Of a stretch of 20,892 bases of DNA, positions 1 to 7,570 are shown piece by piece (the stretch's first letter is position 1; each line of letters starts with the position of its first letter). This stretch comes from an uncultured Holdemanella sp. Lineage in GTDB: Bacteria > Bacillota_I > Bacilli_A > Erysipelotrichales > Erysipelotrichaceae. Both the position numbers and the translations under genes were made by a program. The notes below the pieces were generated by a model that ran no database searches, had not been told where the DNA came from, and saw nothing but the letters and a program-made list of their open reading frames with translations. Location: positions 1 through 20,892 of the forward strand of contig NZ_CAKVJB010000040.1 of NCBI RefSeq assembly GCF_934754935.1, given 5' to 3'.

Positions 1-6
1 GTAAAA

Positions 7-46
7 AATGAGCGTAAGGCCTTTAAACAAAAGGTTTGCGCTCATT
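7..46. repeat. Imperfect inverted repeat / hairpin upstream of degV
   Basis: Outer arms AATGAGCG (7-14) and CGCTCATT (39-46) are perfectly complementary. An inner stem pairs CCTTT (20-24) with AAAGG (30-34). A run of six A precedes the left arm, so on the minus strand the hairpin is followed by six U and would look like an intrinsic terminator. On the plus strand no clear U-run follows. It may end a transcript of a gene outside the window or be a bidirectional element. No gene is visible in 1-171. Confidence 0.5.
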
Positions 47-120
47 GTTGCGTTATATAACTGTCGAAAACGGGATATTACTACAACATTTTAATTAATG
101 CAAGTATTTTTTTAAAAAAA

Positions 121-148
121 TTGACAGATTGTTTTAAAAGTATATAAT
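121..148 (+). promoter_or_regulatory. Promoter of the degV-family gene
   Basis: A perfect -35 TTGACA (121-126) and a perfect -10 TATAAT (143-148) are separated by 16 bp. The expected transcript start is near 155, about 30 nt before the ATG at 184. This is a strong housekeeping sigma-type promoter. Confidence 0.8.
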
Positions 149-183
149 GTGAACAGTTGACATAGTTAACAATGGAGGAAATT

Positions 184-1008
184 ATGATTCGATTATTAGT
201 AGATTCAGCAAGTGATTATACGCAAGAAGAGATTAAAAATAAAAATTTATACTTTGTACCTTTACAAATTCAAATTGAAGGAAAGAACTATTTGGATGGT
301 GTTGATATTGATACGGAAACTTTTTATGAGAAAATGATGAGTTCAAAAGAATTTTTTAAAACATCACAACCATCGCCTCAAGAATTTTTAAATATTTTTG
401 AGGAAGTTAAGGAAAAACAAGAAACATTAATATGTTTATCGTTGTCTAGTAAATTGAGTGGAACTTATCAAAGTGCTTGTCTGGCAAAAGATATGGGGGA
501 TTATGAAAACATCTTTATTGTGGATACATTAACAGCAGCAGCTGGAATTCGTTTACTTTGTGAAGTGGCAATAAACTGGATTGGTGAAAATAGAAGTGTT
601 GAAAGTATTGTATCTGGTTTAGAAGAATTAAAAGAGCATGTGCATATTTATGCTGGTTTAGATACATTGGAATATTTGGCTAAGGGCGGAAGAATTTCAA
701 AGACTGCAGCAGCTATTGGAACTTTGGCAAGTATTAAACCTATTATTTGTACAGATCATGGAGAAGTTGCGGTTGCTGGTAAGACACGTGGTGTAAATAA
801 GGCAACAAGTGTTGTTTGTGAAAAGATGCACTCAGATATTGTTGATACACTATATCCAGTATATACATTGTATTCATATGGTTTAGAGAATGTTGAAAAA
901 CTAGAATCAAAATTAGATTTAGATGTGAATCGTGTTCGTATTGGATCAACAATTGGAGTTCATATTGGGCCTAATGCTTTTGGGGTTTGTTTCGTATCTA
1001 AACTATAG
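184..1008 (+). CDS. DegV family fatty-acid-binding protein
   Basis: This 274-aa protein has the DegV fold signature: an N-terminal VDSASDYT strand and loop, TSQPSPQEF near residues 60-68, the SSKLSGTYQSA loop, and LEYLAKGGRIS in the second half. DegV proteins (FakB in staphylococci) bind one fatty acid and present it to a fatty-acid kinase (FakA) for entry into phospholipid synthesis. No kinase gene lies next to it, as is common for the many DegV paralogues of Bacillota. I place the start at ATG 184 rather than ATG 172 because the GGAGG at 174-178 lies inside the longer version and is well spaced for 184. Its fatty-acid preference cannot be read from sequence. Confidence 0.9.
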   Translation: MIRLLVDSASDYTQEEIKNKNLYFVPLQIQIEGKNYLDGVDIDTETFYEKMMSSKEFFKTSQPSPQEFLNIFEEVKEKQETLICLSLSSKLSGTYQSACLAKDMGDYENIFIVDTLTAAAGIRLLCEVAINWIGENRSVESIVSGLEELKEHVHIYAGLDTLEYLAKGGRISKTAAAIGTLASIKPIICTDHGEVAVAGKTRGVNKATSVVCEKMHSDIVDTLYPVYTLYSYGLENVEKLESKLDLDVNRVRIGSTIGVHIGPNAFGVCFVSKL

Positions 1009-1013
1009 TTAAC

Positions 1014-1042
1014 TTGTGAAGGCGTATACATTTTAGTATAAT
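1014..1042 (+). promoter_or_regulatory. Promoter of the nucleotidyltransferase gene
   Basis: TTGTGA (1014-1019) and a perfect TATAAT (1037-1042) have a 17-bp spacer. It lies between the degV stop and the next gene, so that gene can be transcribed on its own. No terminator separates it from degV. Confidence 0.7.
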
Positions 1043-1077
1043 GGATATACGGATTTACAAGGAGATTTTTTGATAAT

Positions 1078-1992
1078 ATGAAAACAACATTAATTATTAT
1101 GGCAGCTGGAATTGGTTCTCGCTTTGGTGGTGGAATCAAACAGTTGGCTAAGATGGGTCCAAATGGTGAAATCATTATGGATTATTCGATTTATGATGCC
1201 AAGGAAGCTGGCTTTGATAAAGTGGTATTCATTATTCGTAAGGATATTGAAGAGGAATTTAAAGAAGTGATTGGAAATCGTATCCAAAATTATATGGATG
1301 TAGAATATGTATTCCAAGACATTCATGATTTACCAGAAGGATTTACTTGTCCTGAAGGTCGTACAAAACCTTGGGGAACAGGTCAGGCAGTATTATGTGC
1401 TAAAAGTGTTGTAGATACACCGTATGTGATCATTAATGCGGATGATTATTATGGAAAAGAAGCATTTGTGAAATTACATGATTTCTTGATTAACCATGAG
1501 AAAATGGGAAAAGAATTTGACATGGGTATGGCTGGATTCATTTTAAAGAACACATTAAGTGAGAATGGAACTGTAACTCGTGGTGTATGTAAAGTGGATG
1601 ATAATAATTTATTGAAAGAAGTTTATGAAACAACGGGAATCAAGGCTGAAGCAGGAAGAATTGTATGTGATGATTCTGAAGTAGAGTCTTGGGCAAAACC
1701 AGAGAGCAATGTATCTATGAATATGTGGGCTGGATATCCAGATTTCTTAGACTATTTAGAAAAGGATTTCAGTACATTCTTAGCTAATATTTCAGATAAT
1801 CCAATGAAGAAAGAATATTTGCTTCCAAATATTGTAGCTGAATTATTGAGAGAGGATCGTATCAATGTGAAGGTGCTTGAAACGCATGATAAATGGTTTG
1901 GTGTAACATATGCCGAAGATAAGGAATATGTACAAAATGCCTTCAAACAATTGATTAAAGATGGTGTATATCCTGAAAAATTATGGAAATAG
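1078..1992 (+). CDS. NTP_transferase-family sugar nucleotidyltransferase
   Basis: This 304-aa protein has the Rossmann-like nucleotidyltransferase fold. The N-terminal MAAGIGSRFGGGIKQL matches the nucleotide-binding loop (GxGxRF) followed by the lysine that contacts phosphate. VIINADDYYG near residue 120 carries the metal-binding aspartate pair. Such enzymes join NTP and a sugar 1-phosphate to give an NDP-sugar and pyrophosphate. It is shorter than bacterial UDP-glucose pyrophosphorylase GalU and lacks its typical motif spacing, so substrate and base are unknown. GGAG at 1061-1064 is about 13 nt from the ATG, longer than usual, which may lower translation. Its own promoter and terminator make it monocistronic. 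The family call is firm; the substrate is open. Confidence 0.82.
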   Translation: MKTTLIIMAAGIGSRFGGGIKQLAKMGPNGEIIMDYSIYDAKEAGFDKVVFIIRKDIEEEFKEVIGNRIQNYMDVEYVFQDIHDLPEGFTCPEGRTKPWGTGQAVLCAKSVVDTPYVIINADDYYGKEAFVKLHDFLINHEKMGKEFDMGMAGFILKNTLSENGTVTRGVCKVDDNNLLKEVYETTGIKAEAGRIVCDDSEVESWAKPESNVSMNMWAGYPDFLDYLEKDFSTFLANISDNPMKKEYLLPNIVAELLREDRINVKVLETHDKWFGVTYAEDKEYVQNAFKQLIKDGVYPEKLWK

Positions 1993-2015
1993 GACAAATT
2001 TGTCCTATTTTTTTT
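1988..2015 (+). terminator. Intrinsic terminator after the nucleotidyltransferase
   Basis: AATAGGACA (1988-1996) pairs perfectly with TGTCCTATT (2001-2009) across an AATT loop and runs into eight U. The stop codon TAG (1990-1992) lies inside the left arm. Confidence 0.9.
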
Positions 2016-2025
2016 GTTTATTTAA

Positions 2026-2034
2026 TGGTATAAT
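2026..2034 (+). promoter_or_regulatory. Extended -10 promoter for the riboswitch-permease transcript
   Basis: TGGTATAAT forms an extended -10 (TGn-TATAAT, hexamer 2029-2034). No good -35 hexamer is present because the expected position lies in the T-tract of the preceding terminator. Transcription would start near 2041, exactly at the 5' strand of riboswitch helix P1. Confidence 0.6.
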
Positions 2035-2040
2035 CCTTGC

Positions 2041-2116
2041 GTGTTTCGTATATATCGACTAATACGGTGTCGATGTTTCTACCCCTAAACCGTAAATTCA
2101 GGGACTATGAATCAAC
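2041..2116 (+). promoter_or_regulatory. Guanine-class purine riboswitch aptamer
   Basis: The three-helix purine aptamer is complete. P1 pairs UGUUUC with GAAUCA (2109-2114) with one U-U mismatch. P2 pairs AUCGAC with GUCGAU around loop L2 AAUACGG. J2/3 is GUUUCUACC. P3 has one A-C mismatch and carries loop L3 CCGUAAA, and J3/1 is GACUAUG. The GG of L2 and CC of L3 can make the known loop-loop contact. The specificity base, equivalent to position 74 of the B. subtilis xpt aptamer, is C2105, which predicts guanine/hypoxanthine-type ligands rather than adenine. Xanthine can also bind this class, more weakly. Confidence 0.93.
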
Positions 2117-2137
2117 CTACTATTTTTATTGTGTCGC

Positions 2138-2168
2138 GTTGATTCTCGTTTTTGTACGAGACTTTTTT
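2138..2168 (+). terminator. Riboswitch expression platform: terminator with antiterminator
   Basis: The terminator stem pairs UCUCGU (2144-2149) with ACGAGA (2156-2161), followed by C and six U. GUUGAUUC (2138-2145) is perfectly complementary to GAAUCAAC (2109-2116), the 3' strand of P1. It overlaps the first two bases of the terminator arm. Ligand binding would hold 2109-2116 in P1 and let the terminator form; without ligand the long-range pairing favours read-through. This predicts repression by guanine/hypoxanthine. Confidence 0.82.
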
Positions 2169-2185
2169 ATTTTCGGAGGAAAAGA

Positions 2186-3493
2186 ATGAGAAAAGAAGAT
2201 GTGAAAAAGGGTTCAATATATGAACTTGATGGTGTTGTACCTTTAAAAGAGGCTTTGCCTTTAGGAATTCAACACGTATTGGCGATGTTTCTTGGAAATA
2301 TCAGTCCATTATTGATTATTGCAGGAATGCTTGGATTATCACCGGATTTAAAATCTGCATTGATTCAGAATGCGATGTTTATTGCGGGAGCTGTTACTTT
2401 GGTTCAGTTGTATCCAGTATGGAAGATTGGTGCTAAACTGCCAATCGTTATGGGTACAAGTTCTGGCTTTATTGGTACTGCCAAAGCTATGGGTGCTCTA
2501 TATGGTTATGGTGCATTGATGGGTGCAAGTTTAATTGGTGGTTTATTTGAGATGGTTTTAGGTTTCTTCATCAAACCATTAAGAAAATTATTCCCACCAG
2601 TTGTTACTAGCTTAGTTATCATTTCAATCGGTTTATCATTACTTCCTGTTGGTATCAATTATTTTGGTGGTGGTAGTGGTGCTGCTGATTTTGGTGATCC
2701 AAAACATTTATTAGTAGGTACATTCGTTATTTTGGTAATCATTATCGCAAAACAAATCAAAGGTTTTGTGAATAATGCATCGATTTTGATTGGTATTATT
2801 GCTGGATATATCTTGGCTATTGTACTTGGAATGGTTGATTTCACTCAGGTTCAAACAGCTTCTTGGATTGCACTTCCAACTTTTATGCCAGTGAAGATGG
2901 AATTTAATTTAGAAGTTATCATTGCGATGGGAATTATGTTTATCGCAACAACTGTTGAAACAGTTGGAGATGTTTCTGGTATCACAAATGGTGGTTTAAA
3001 TCGTGAAGCAACTTCTGAAGAATTGCAAGGTGGAGTACTGGCAGATGGTTTAGGTTCTGTCATCGCATCTTTATTTGGTGTTTTGCCAAATACTTCATTC
3101 TCTCAAAATGTTGGTTTGGTTTCAGTGACTAAAGTTGTCAATCGTTTTACAATTATGACAGGAGCTATCTTCTTGATTCTTTGTGGTTTCTGTCCGAAAT
3201 TAAGTGCTTTATTTGCGGTTATGCCTCAATCTGTACTTGGTGGTGCTGCCGTTATTATGTTTGCGAGTATTTTAGTAAGTGGTATTCAATCGTTGATGCG
3301 TGTTGAATTTAATGAAAGAAATACTTTGATTATTGCCTTGGCTATTGGTCTAGGAATTGGTATTGGACAAGTTCCAACAGTTCTAGCGCAATTACCAAGC
3401 TGGGTTGGAAATATTTTTGCACAAAACGGTATTATTATGACGTTTGTGATCGCAACCGTATTAAATTTGATTTTGCCTGGTAAAAAAGACTAA
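2186..3493 (+). CDS. pbuX: NCS2 (NAT) family xanthine/guanine permease
   Basis: This 435-aa, highly hydrophobic polytopic protein belongs to the nucleobase-ascorbate transporter family. Diagnostic regions are QHVLAMFLGNISPLL near the N-terminus, TTVETVGDVSG with E258, D287 in VLADGLGS, and NTSFSQNVGLVS with Q307-N308. These match the conserved E, D and QN residues that E. coli XanQ uses for xanthine and proton binding. It should import xanthine or a related purine by H+ symport across the cytoplasmic membrane. I use ATG 2186, preceded by GGAGG (2175-2179); an upstream GTG-type start would lie inside the riboswitch terminator. The guanine-class riboswitch in front and purine-hydroxylase genes behind support purine transport over uracil. 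Xanthine versus guanine/hypoxanthine preference is inferred, so the pbuX symbol is by analogy. Confidence 0.85.
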   Translation: MRKEDVKKGSIYELDGVVPLKEALPLGIQHVLAMFLGNISPLLIIAGMLGLSPDLKSALIQNAMFIAGAVTLVQLYPVWKIGAKLPIVMGTSSGFIGTAKAMGALYGYGALMGASLIGGLFEMVLGFFIKPLRKLFPPVVTSLVIISIGLSLLPVGINYFGGGSGAADFGDPKHLLVGTFVILVIIIAKQIKGFVNNASILIGIIAGYILAIVLGMVDFTQVQTASWIALPTFMPVKMEFNLEVIIAMGIMFIATTVETVGDVSGITNGGLNREATSEELQGGVLADGLGSVIASLFGVLPNTSFSQNVGLVSVTKVVNRFTIMTGAIFLILCGFCPKLSALFAVMPQSVLGGAAVIMFASILVSGIQSLMRVEFNERNTLIIALAIGLGIGIGQVPTVLAQLPSWVGNIFAQNGIIMTFVIATVLNLILPGKKD

Positions 3494-3494
3494 T

Positions 3495-3530
3495 AAAGGT
3501 GTTAAACATTTTGTTTAACACTTTCTTTTT
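3495..3530 (+). terminator. Intrinsic terminator after the permease
   Basis: GTGTTAAAC (3499-3507) pairs with GTTTAACAC (3513-3521), with flanking A/T pairs, followed by CTTTCTTTTT. Incomplete termination would feed the hydroxylase operon 40 nt downstream. Confidence 0.8.
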
Positions 3531-3538
3531 GTGTTAAA
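3513..3538 (+). promoter_or_regulatory. Alternative hairpin sharing the terminator's right arm
   Basis: A third copy of the arm, GTGTTAAA (3531-3538), is complementary to TTTAACAC (3514-3521). The terminator's right arm can therefore pair either upstream, making the terminator, or downstream, leaving the U-tract in a loop. It could also be an operator for a dimeric regulator. I found no convincing -35/-10 pair with good spacing before the gene at 3569, so the operon may rely on read-through. Function is inferred. Confidence 0.35.
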
Positions 3539-3568
3539 ATTTTAGTAAAGAAAGAGAGCGTATCCATT

Positions 3569-4318
3569 ATGTTAAGAATAATGAATTATGCGACGCCAGA
3601 ATCTTTAGATGAGGCGTATGCGCTATTAACAAAAAATAAGAAAAATATGATTTTGGGCGGTATGATTTGGTTGAAGATGGAAGATATTCAAATTCCAACC
3701 GCTATTGATTTGGGTAAATTAGGTTTGGATCAAATTGAAGAAAATGATTCAGAATTTAAGATTGGAGCTATGGTGACTTTGCGTCAATTAGAAACACATG
3801 AAGCTTTTAATGAGGCAACGTGCCATGTGTTTAGAGATGCTGTAAAGGATATTGTCGGTGTGCAATTAAGAAACTTGGCTACAATTGGAGGCAGTGTATA
3901 TTCACGCTTTGGTTTTAGTGATGTCATCTGTAGCTTGTTATGTCTAGAGTGTGATGTACAAACATATAAACATGGTCGTATTTCACTAGAAGAATTCATA
4001 AGTCTTCCTTATGAAAAGGATATTGTCGAATATATCTATGTGAAGAAGACAAACTTGCCTAGTGCTTTTGTTTCAGTAAGAAGAAGTGCTACGGATTTAA
4101 GTGTTTTAAATGCATCTTGCACAAAATATGCGGATCATTATCGCTTCTGTTTTGGTGCAAGACCGGCCATTGCGAAAGTGTATAATTGTGATCTAGACCA
4201 TATTGATTTAGATGTATATTGTGCAGATAATATGCGTGGAAGTAAGGAATATAGAGAAAAACTTGTTGAGGGATTGACTCAGAAGTTATTGAGAAAGGTA
4301 GAGTCTTATGTTGGTTAA
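3569..4318 (+). CDS. Molybdenum hydroxylase FAD-binding subunit (XdhB/YgfM-like)
   Basis: This 249-aa protein resembles the FAD-binding subunit of the xanthine dehydrogenase/CO dehydrogenase family. It should sit between the iron-sulfur subunit and NAD(P) or another acceptor. The second flavin motif is clear: QLRNLATIGGSVYSRFG at residues 99-115, followed by a hydrophobic SDVICSLLCLECDVQTY segment. The first flavin motif, usually AGGTDL, reads LGGMIWLKM at 29-37, so the Thr-Asp pair is missing. This is the style of the short YgfM-like FAD subunits that partner purine hydroxylases in anaerobes, rather than of 280-300-aa XdhB proteins. The start is ATG 3569 with a purine-rich AGAGAG upstream. 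It overlaps the next gene by 11 nt. The specific subfamily is a recollection of family patterns. Confidence 0.83.
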   Translation: MLRIMNYATPESLDEAYALLTKNKKNMILGGMIWLKMEDIQIPTAIDLGKLGLDQIEENDSEFKIGAMVTLRQLETHEAFNEATCHVFRDAVKDIVGVQLRNLATIGGSVYSRFGFSDVICSLLCLECDVQTYKHGRISLEEFISLPYEKDIVEYIYVKKTNLPSAFVSVRRSATDLSVLNASCTKYADHYRFCFGARPAIAKVYNCDLDHIDLDVYCADNMRGSKEYREKLVEGLTQKLLRKVESYVG

Positions 4319-4769
4319 AATTAAAGTGAATGGAAAATTGATTCAGGATGATGTACAGCCACAAACTTTATTGTTAGACTGGCTAAGAGATCATGGTTGT
4401 TACAGCGTAAAAAGAGGTTGTGATACCGCAAACTGTGGATTGTGTACAGTATGGAAGGATGGTACGCCAATTCTTTCTTGTAGTACATTAGCTGTTCGAT
4501 GTGATGGTCATGAAATTACGACACTTGAAGGACTTCAAAAAGAAGCAAGTGAATTCGGTATGTTTATGGCGAAACAAGGAGCTGAACAATGTGGTTTCTG
4601 TTCACCAGGATTTATTATGAATGTTTTAGCGATGGAAAAAGAATTGGAGAATCCAAGTGATGATAAAATTCGTGCTTATTTAGCCGGTAATTTATGTCGT
4701 TGTTCTGGATATATGTCGCAAATGCGTGCTATTAAAGCATACTTAAGTCGAGGTGAAAATCATGAATAG
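4308..4769 (+). CDS. xdhC: Molybdenum hydroxylase [2Fe-2S] subunit (XdhC-like)
   Basis: This 153-aa protein carries two complete [2Fe-2S] clusters. The plant-ferredoxin-type cluster uses C38, C43, C46 and C58 (C-x4-C-x2-C-x11-C). The alpha-helical cluster uses C95, C98, C130 and C132 (C-x2-C-x31-C-x-C, in QCGFCSPGF and NLCRCSGY). It passes electrons from the molybdenum centre to the FAD subunit. Length and motif order match the small subunit of xanthine dehydrogenases and related hydroxylases, so the family is certain while the substrate depends on the large subunit. The gene overlaps its upstream neighbour by 11 nt and its downstream neighbour by 8 nt, which suggests translational coupling and equal subunit amounts. 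Confidence 0.92.
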   Translation: MLVKIKVNGKLIQDDVQPQTLLLDWLRDHGCYSVKRGCDTANCGLCTVWKDGTPILSCSTLAVRCDGHEITTLEGLQKEASEFGMFMAKQGAEQCGFCSPGFIMNVLAMEKELENPSDDKIRAYLAGNLCRCSGYMSQMRAIKAYLSRGENHE

Positions 4770-7038
4770 TGTAGGAAAAGGTGTCATCAAAAAAGATGCG
4801 ATGGCTTTAGTTACAGGGCAGCCTGTATATTGTGATGATTTAGCACCGAAGGATTGTTTGATTGTTAAGCTTTTAAGAAGTCCACATGCATATGCGAAAA
4901 TTAAAAGTATTGACACTTCGATTGCGAAAAGAATTCCTGGTATTGAAGCTGTATATACATATGAGGATGTTCCAACTTCTCGTTTTACATTGGCAGGGCA
5001 ATCTTATCCTGAACCAAGTCCTTATGATCGTAGAATCCTAGAAAATGTAGTTCGCTATGTAGGAGATGAAGTGGCAATTGTTGCAGGAGCTAATGAGGAT
5101 TGTGTGGATCGTGCTTTAAAAGCTATTAAAGTAGATTATGAAGTATTAGAGCCATTGTTGGATTTTGAAAAATCGATTGATAATGCAATCGTGATTCATG
5201 AAGAAGACGATTATAAGTGTCTTTGTGAGATTGGTAATGATGTAAAGCGCAATATTGTTAGCAGTGGAGAAAGTGTTGTTGGTGATGTGGATGCCGTATT
5301 AAAAGAGTGTGATGTAGTCTTAGAAAGAGATTATCATACAAAAGCGAATGCACAGGCAATGATGGAAACAATGCGTTCATATTGTTATATTGATACATAT
5401 GGTCGTTTAAATTGTGTAAGTTCTACACAGATTCCTTTCCATGTTCGTCGAATTTTAAGTAATGCTTTAGAAATCCCAAAATCAAAAATCAATGTCATTA
5501 AGCCAAGAATTGGTGGTGGTTTTGGTGCTAAACAAACAGCTTGTTGTGAAATTTTTACGGCGTTTGTGACATGGAAACTTAAAAAGCCAAGTAAAATCGT
5601 TTATACGCGTGAAGAAACTTTTGCGGCTAGTAACTCAAGACACGAAATGAAGATGCATGTTCGTATTGGTGCTAAAAAAGATGGAACGATTGAAGCGATT
5701 GATTTATATACATTATCAAATCAAGGAGCTTATGGAGAGCATGGTCCCACTACAATTGGTTTGGCTGGACATAAATCTTTACCTTTATATAACCATGTTA
5801 AAGCGAGTCGTTTTACATATGATGTAGTTTATACAAATACAATGCGTGCAGGTGCCTATAGAGGATATGGGGCTACGCAAGGTCAGTTTGCGGTTGAATC
5901 CATTATTAATGAATTGGCTGACGAATTGAATATGGATCCTTGTGAAATTCGTTTTAAGAATATGACACGTGAAAATGAAGTATTATCGCAATATTATAAT
6001 GAAGAATTGAACGCGTGTGCGTTGGATCGTTGTTTAGAAAAAGCTATGGAAATGATTGACTATAAGAACAAACCTTTAAGACGTGATATGGGTGATTTTG
6101 TTCGTGGTCTAGGTGTTTCTTTATCTATGCAAGGTAGTGGTATTTCAGGTCTTGATGTAGGTTCTGTTGAAATTAAATTACAAGATGATGGTTTCTATAC
6201 ATTAAGTATTGGTGCTACAGATATGGGTACAGGTTGTGATACCATTCTTGCCCAAATGGTTGCGGAATGCATGGATTGTGATGTAGATCAAGTTGTCACA
6301 AGCGCGTTGGATACAGACCATTCTCCTTATGATACGGGTTCTTATGCTTCAAGTACAACGTATGTAACGGGTATGGCTGTAGTAAAGGCTTGTGAAAAAC
6401 TTAGAAATTCGATTTTAGAAGCGGCAGCTGGATTCTTCAATGTGGATAAAGCAGAGATTGAATTTGATGGAAAGAAAATCAATACGTTAGATCATACTCA
6501 TGAAATGAGTTTGGCTGATTTTGCGGATACATGTTTCAATGGTGGTATCGCAAAAGCCTTGATTGCGAGTGACTCTCACATGTCACCTACAAGTCCTCCT
6601 CCATTTATGGTTGGTATTGCCGAAGTAGATGTAGATAAGTTAACTGGTGAAATCAAGGTTCATGATTATGTTTCTGTAGTTGATTGTGGTACGGTTATTA
6701 ATCCTAACTTGGCTCGTGTACAAGCTGAAGGTGGTATTGTACAAGGTATTGGTATGGCTTTAAGTGAGGATATTACATATTCCAATGAGGGTAAGATGCG
6801 TAATCGTAACTTCTTACAGTATAAGTTACCGACAAGAGTAGATGTTCCTAGTGTTCGTGTTGAATTTGAAAGTAGCTATGAAGATAATGGTCCTTTTGGA
6901 GCGAAATCCATTGGTGAAGTTGTTATTAATACGCCAACAAGTGCAATTGCCAGTGCTGTAAAACATGCGACGGGTGTGCAAGTTCGTACTTTGCCTATTA
7001 CGGCTGAAAAAGTATTACTAGGAAAAGAAGATGAATAA
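4762..7038 (+). CDS. xdhA: Xanthine dehydrogenase-type molybdopterin subunit
   Basis: This 758-aa protein is the catalytic large subunit of the xanthine oxidase family, which hydroxylates purines or other N-heterocycles using water-derived oxygen. Visible active-site elements are GGGFGAKQ (251-258) at the molybdopterin, AYRGYGATQ (365-373) with R367 equivalent to the substrate-binding arginine of xanthine oxidases, and GAKSIGE ending in E719, the catalytic glutamate position. Size fits three-subunit enzymes (about 750-780 aa), not fused 950-1300-aa forms. I chose ATG 4762 over GTG 4753 because GAGG at 4750-4753 is correctly spaced for it. The purine permease, riboswitch and MocA neighbours favour xanthine or hypoxanthine as substrate. 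Some relatives need selenium as well as molybdenum; this cannot be decided from the protein alone. Confidence 0.9.
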   Translation: MNSVGKGVIKKDAMALVTGQPVYCDDLAPKDCLIVKLLRSPHAYAKIKSIDTSIAKRIPGIEAVYTYEDVPTSRFTLAGQSYPEPSPYDRRILENVVRYVGDEVAIVAGANEDCVDRALKAIKVDYEVLEPLLDFEKSIDNAIVIHEEDDYKCLCEIGNDVKRNIVSSGESVVGDVDAVLKECDVVLERDYHTKANAQAMMETMRSYCYIDTYGRLNCVSSTQIPFHVRRILSNALEIPKSKINVIKPRIGGGFGAKQTACCEIFTAFVTWKLKKPSKIVYTREETFAASNSRHEMKMHVRIGAKKDGTIEAIDLYTLSNQGAYGEHGPTTIGLAGHKSLPLYNHVKASRFTYDVVYTNTMRAGAYRGYGATQGQFAVESIINELADELNMDPCEIRFKNMTRENEVLSQYYNEELNACALDRCLEKAMEMIDYKNKPLRRDMGDFVRGLGVSLSMQGSGISGLDVGSVEIKLQDDGFYTLSIGATDMGTGCDTILAQMVAECMDCDVDQVVTSALDTDHSPYDTGSYASSTTYVTGMAVVKACEKLRNSILEAAAGFFNVDKAEIEFDGKKINTLDHTHEMSLADFADTCFNGGIAKALIASDSHMSPTSPPPFMVGIAEVDVDKLTGEIKVHDYVSVVDCGTVINPNLARVQAEGGIVQGIGMALSEDITYSNEGKMRNRNFLQYKLPTRVDVPSVRVEFESSYEDNGPFGAKSIGEVVINTPTSAIASAVKHATGVQVRTLPITAEKVLLGKEDE

Positions 7039-7570
7039 CATTTCTTTAATTATCTTAGCGTCTGGTTTTTCCAGGCGCTTTCTTTCAAATAAGCTTTTGT
7101 ATGAATTTCATGGGAAGAAGTTAATTGAATATGCTTTTGCTAAGGCAAGTGCTTTTTCGGATGTCATTGTAGTAACACAATATGAAAAGATAAAAGATAT
7201 GGCTGAAGAACAAGGGTATCGAGTCATAATGAATGATCATCCTGAATATGGGCAAGGTCATTCTATTGCGTTAGGTGTGGGTGCTTGTCAAAATGATGCG
7301 TGTATACTGATGGTTGCGGACATGCCATATTTAAAATTGGATACATTAAAAGAAATGGTTTCTATTCAAGATGGAAAGCATATTGTGATTTGTGAGCATG
7401 ATGGCATTTTATGTAATCCTATGTTGCTTCCTAATTGTTATTATGAAAAGGCTAAACAGTTATGCAATGATAGAGGTGCAAAACAAATCATTGGTGATGA
7501 GGTGTATTTAACGGTTTCTTTATCAGAAGAAGAATTTATGGATATGGATGAAAAAACAGAGGCAATTTAG
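7031..7570 (+). CDS. mocA: MocA-like molybdenum cofactor nucleotidyltransferase
   Basis: This 179-aa protein has the MobA/MocA nucleotidyltransferase fold. The nucleotide loop reads LASGFSRRF...NKLL at residues 9-23, a variant of LAAGxSxRMGxxK. It is followed by GQGHSIALG, the metal-site MVADMPYL, and a C-terminal DMDEKTE in place of the usual D-[IV]-D-TPED. MocA adds CMP to molybdopterin to make the cytosine dinucleotide cofactor that xanthine dehydrogenase-family enzymes use. Last place in the hydroxylase operon, with an 8-nt overlap with xdhA, supports cofactor maturation for that enzyme. CTP versus GTP use is inferred from context. The Ala-to-Ser change and loss of the Met-Gly in the loop are unusual but seen in divergent members. 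Its last codons lie in the hairpin shared with the convergent gene. Confidence 0.8.
   Translation: MNNISLIILASGFSRRFLSNKLLYEFHGKKLIEYAFAKASAFSDVIVVTQYEKIKDMAEEQGYRVIMNDHPEYGQGHSIALGVGACQNDACILMVADMPYLKLDTLKEMVSIQDGKHIVICEHDGILCNPMLLPNCYYEKAKQLCNDRGAKQIIGDEVYLTVSLSEEEFMDMDEKTEAI

Noticed and set aside
157..162. A second TTGACA just after the degV promoter
   Set aside because: No -10 hexamer lies 15-19 bp downstream; that interval contains the SD and start codon of degV.
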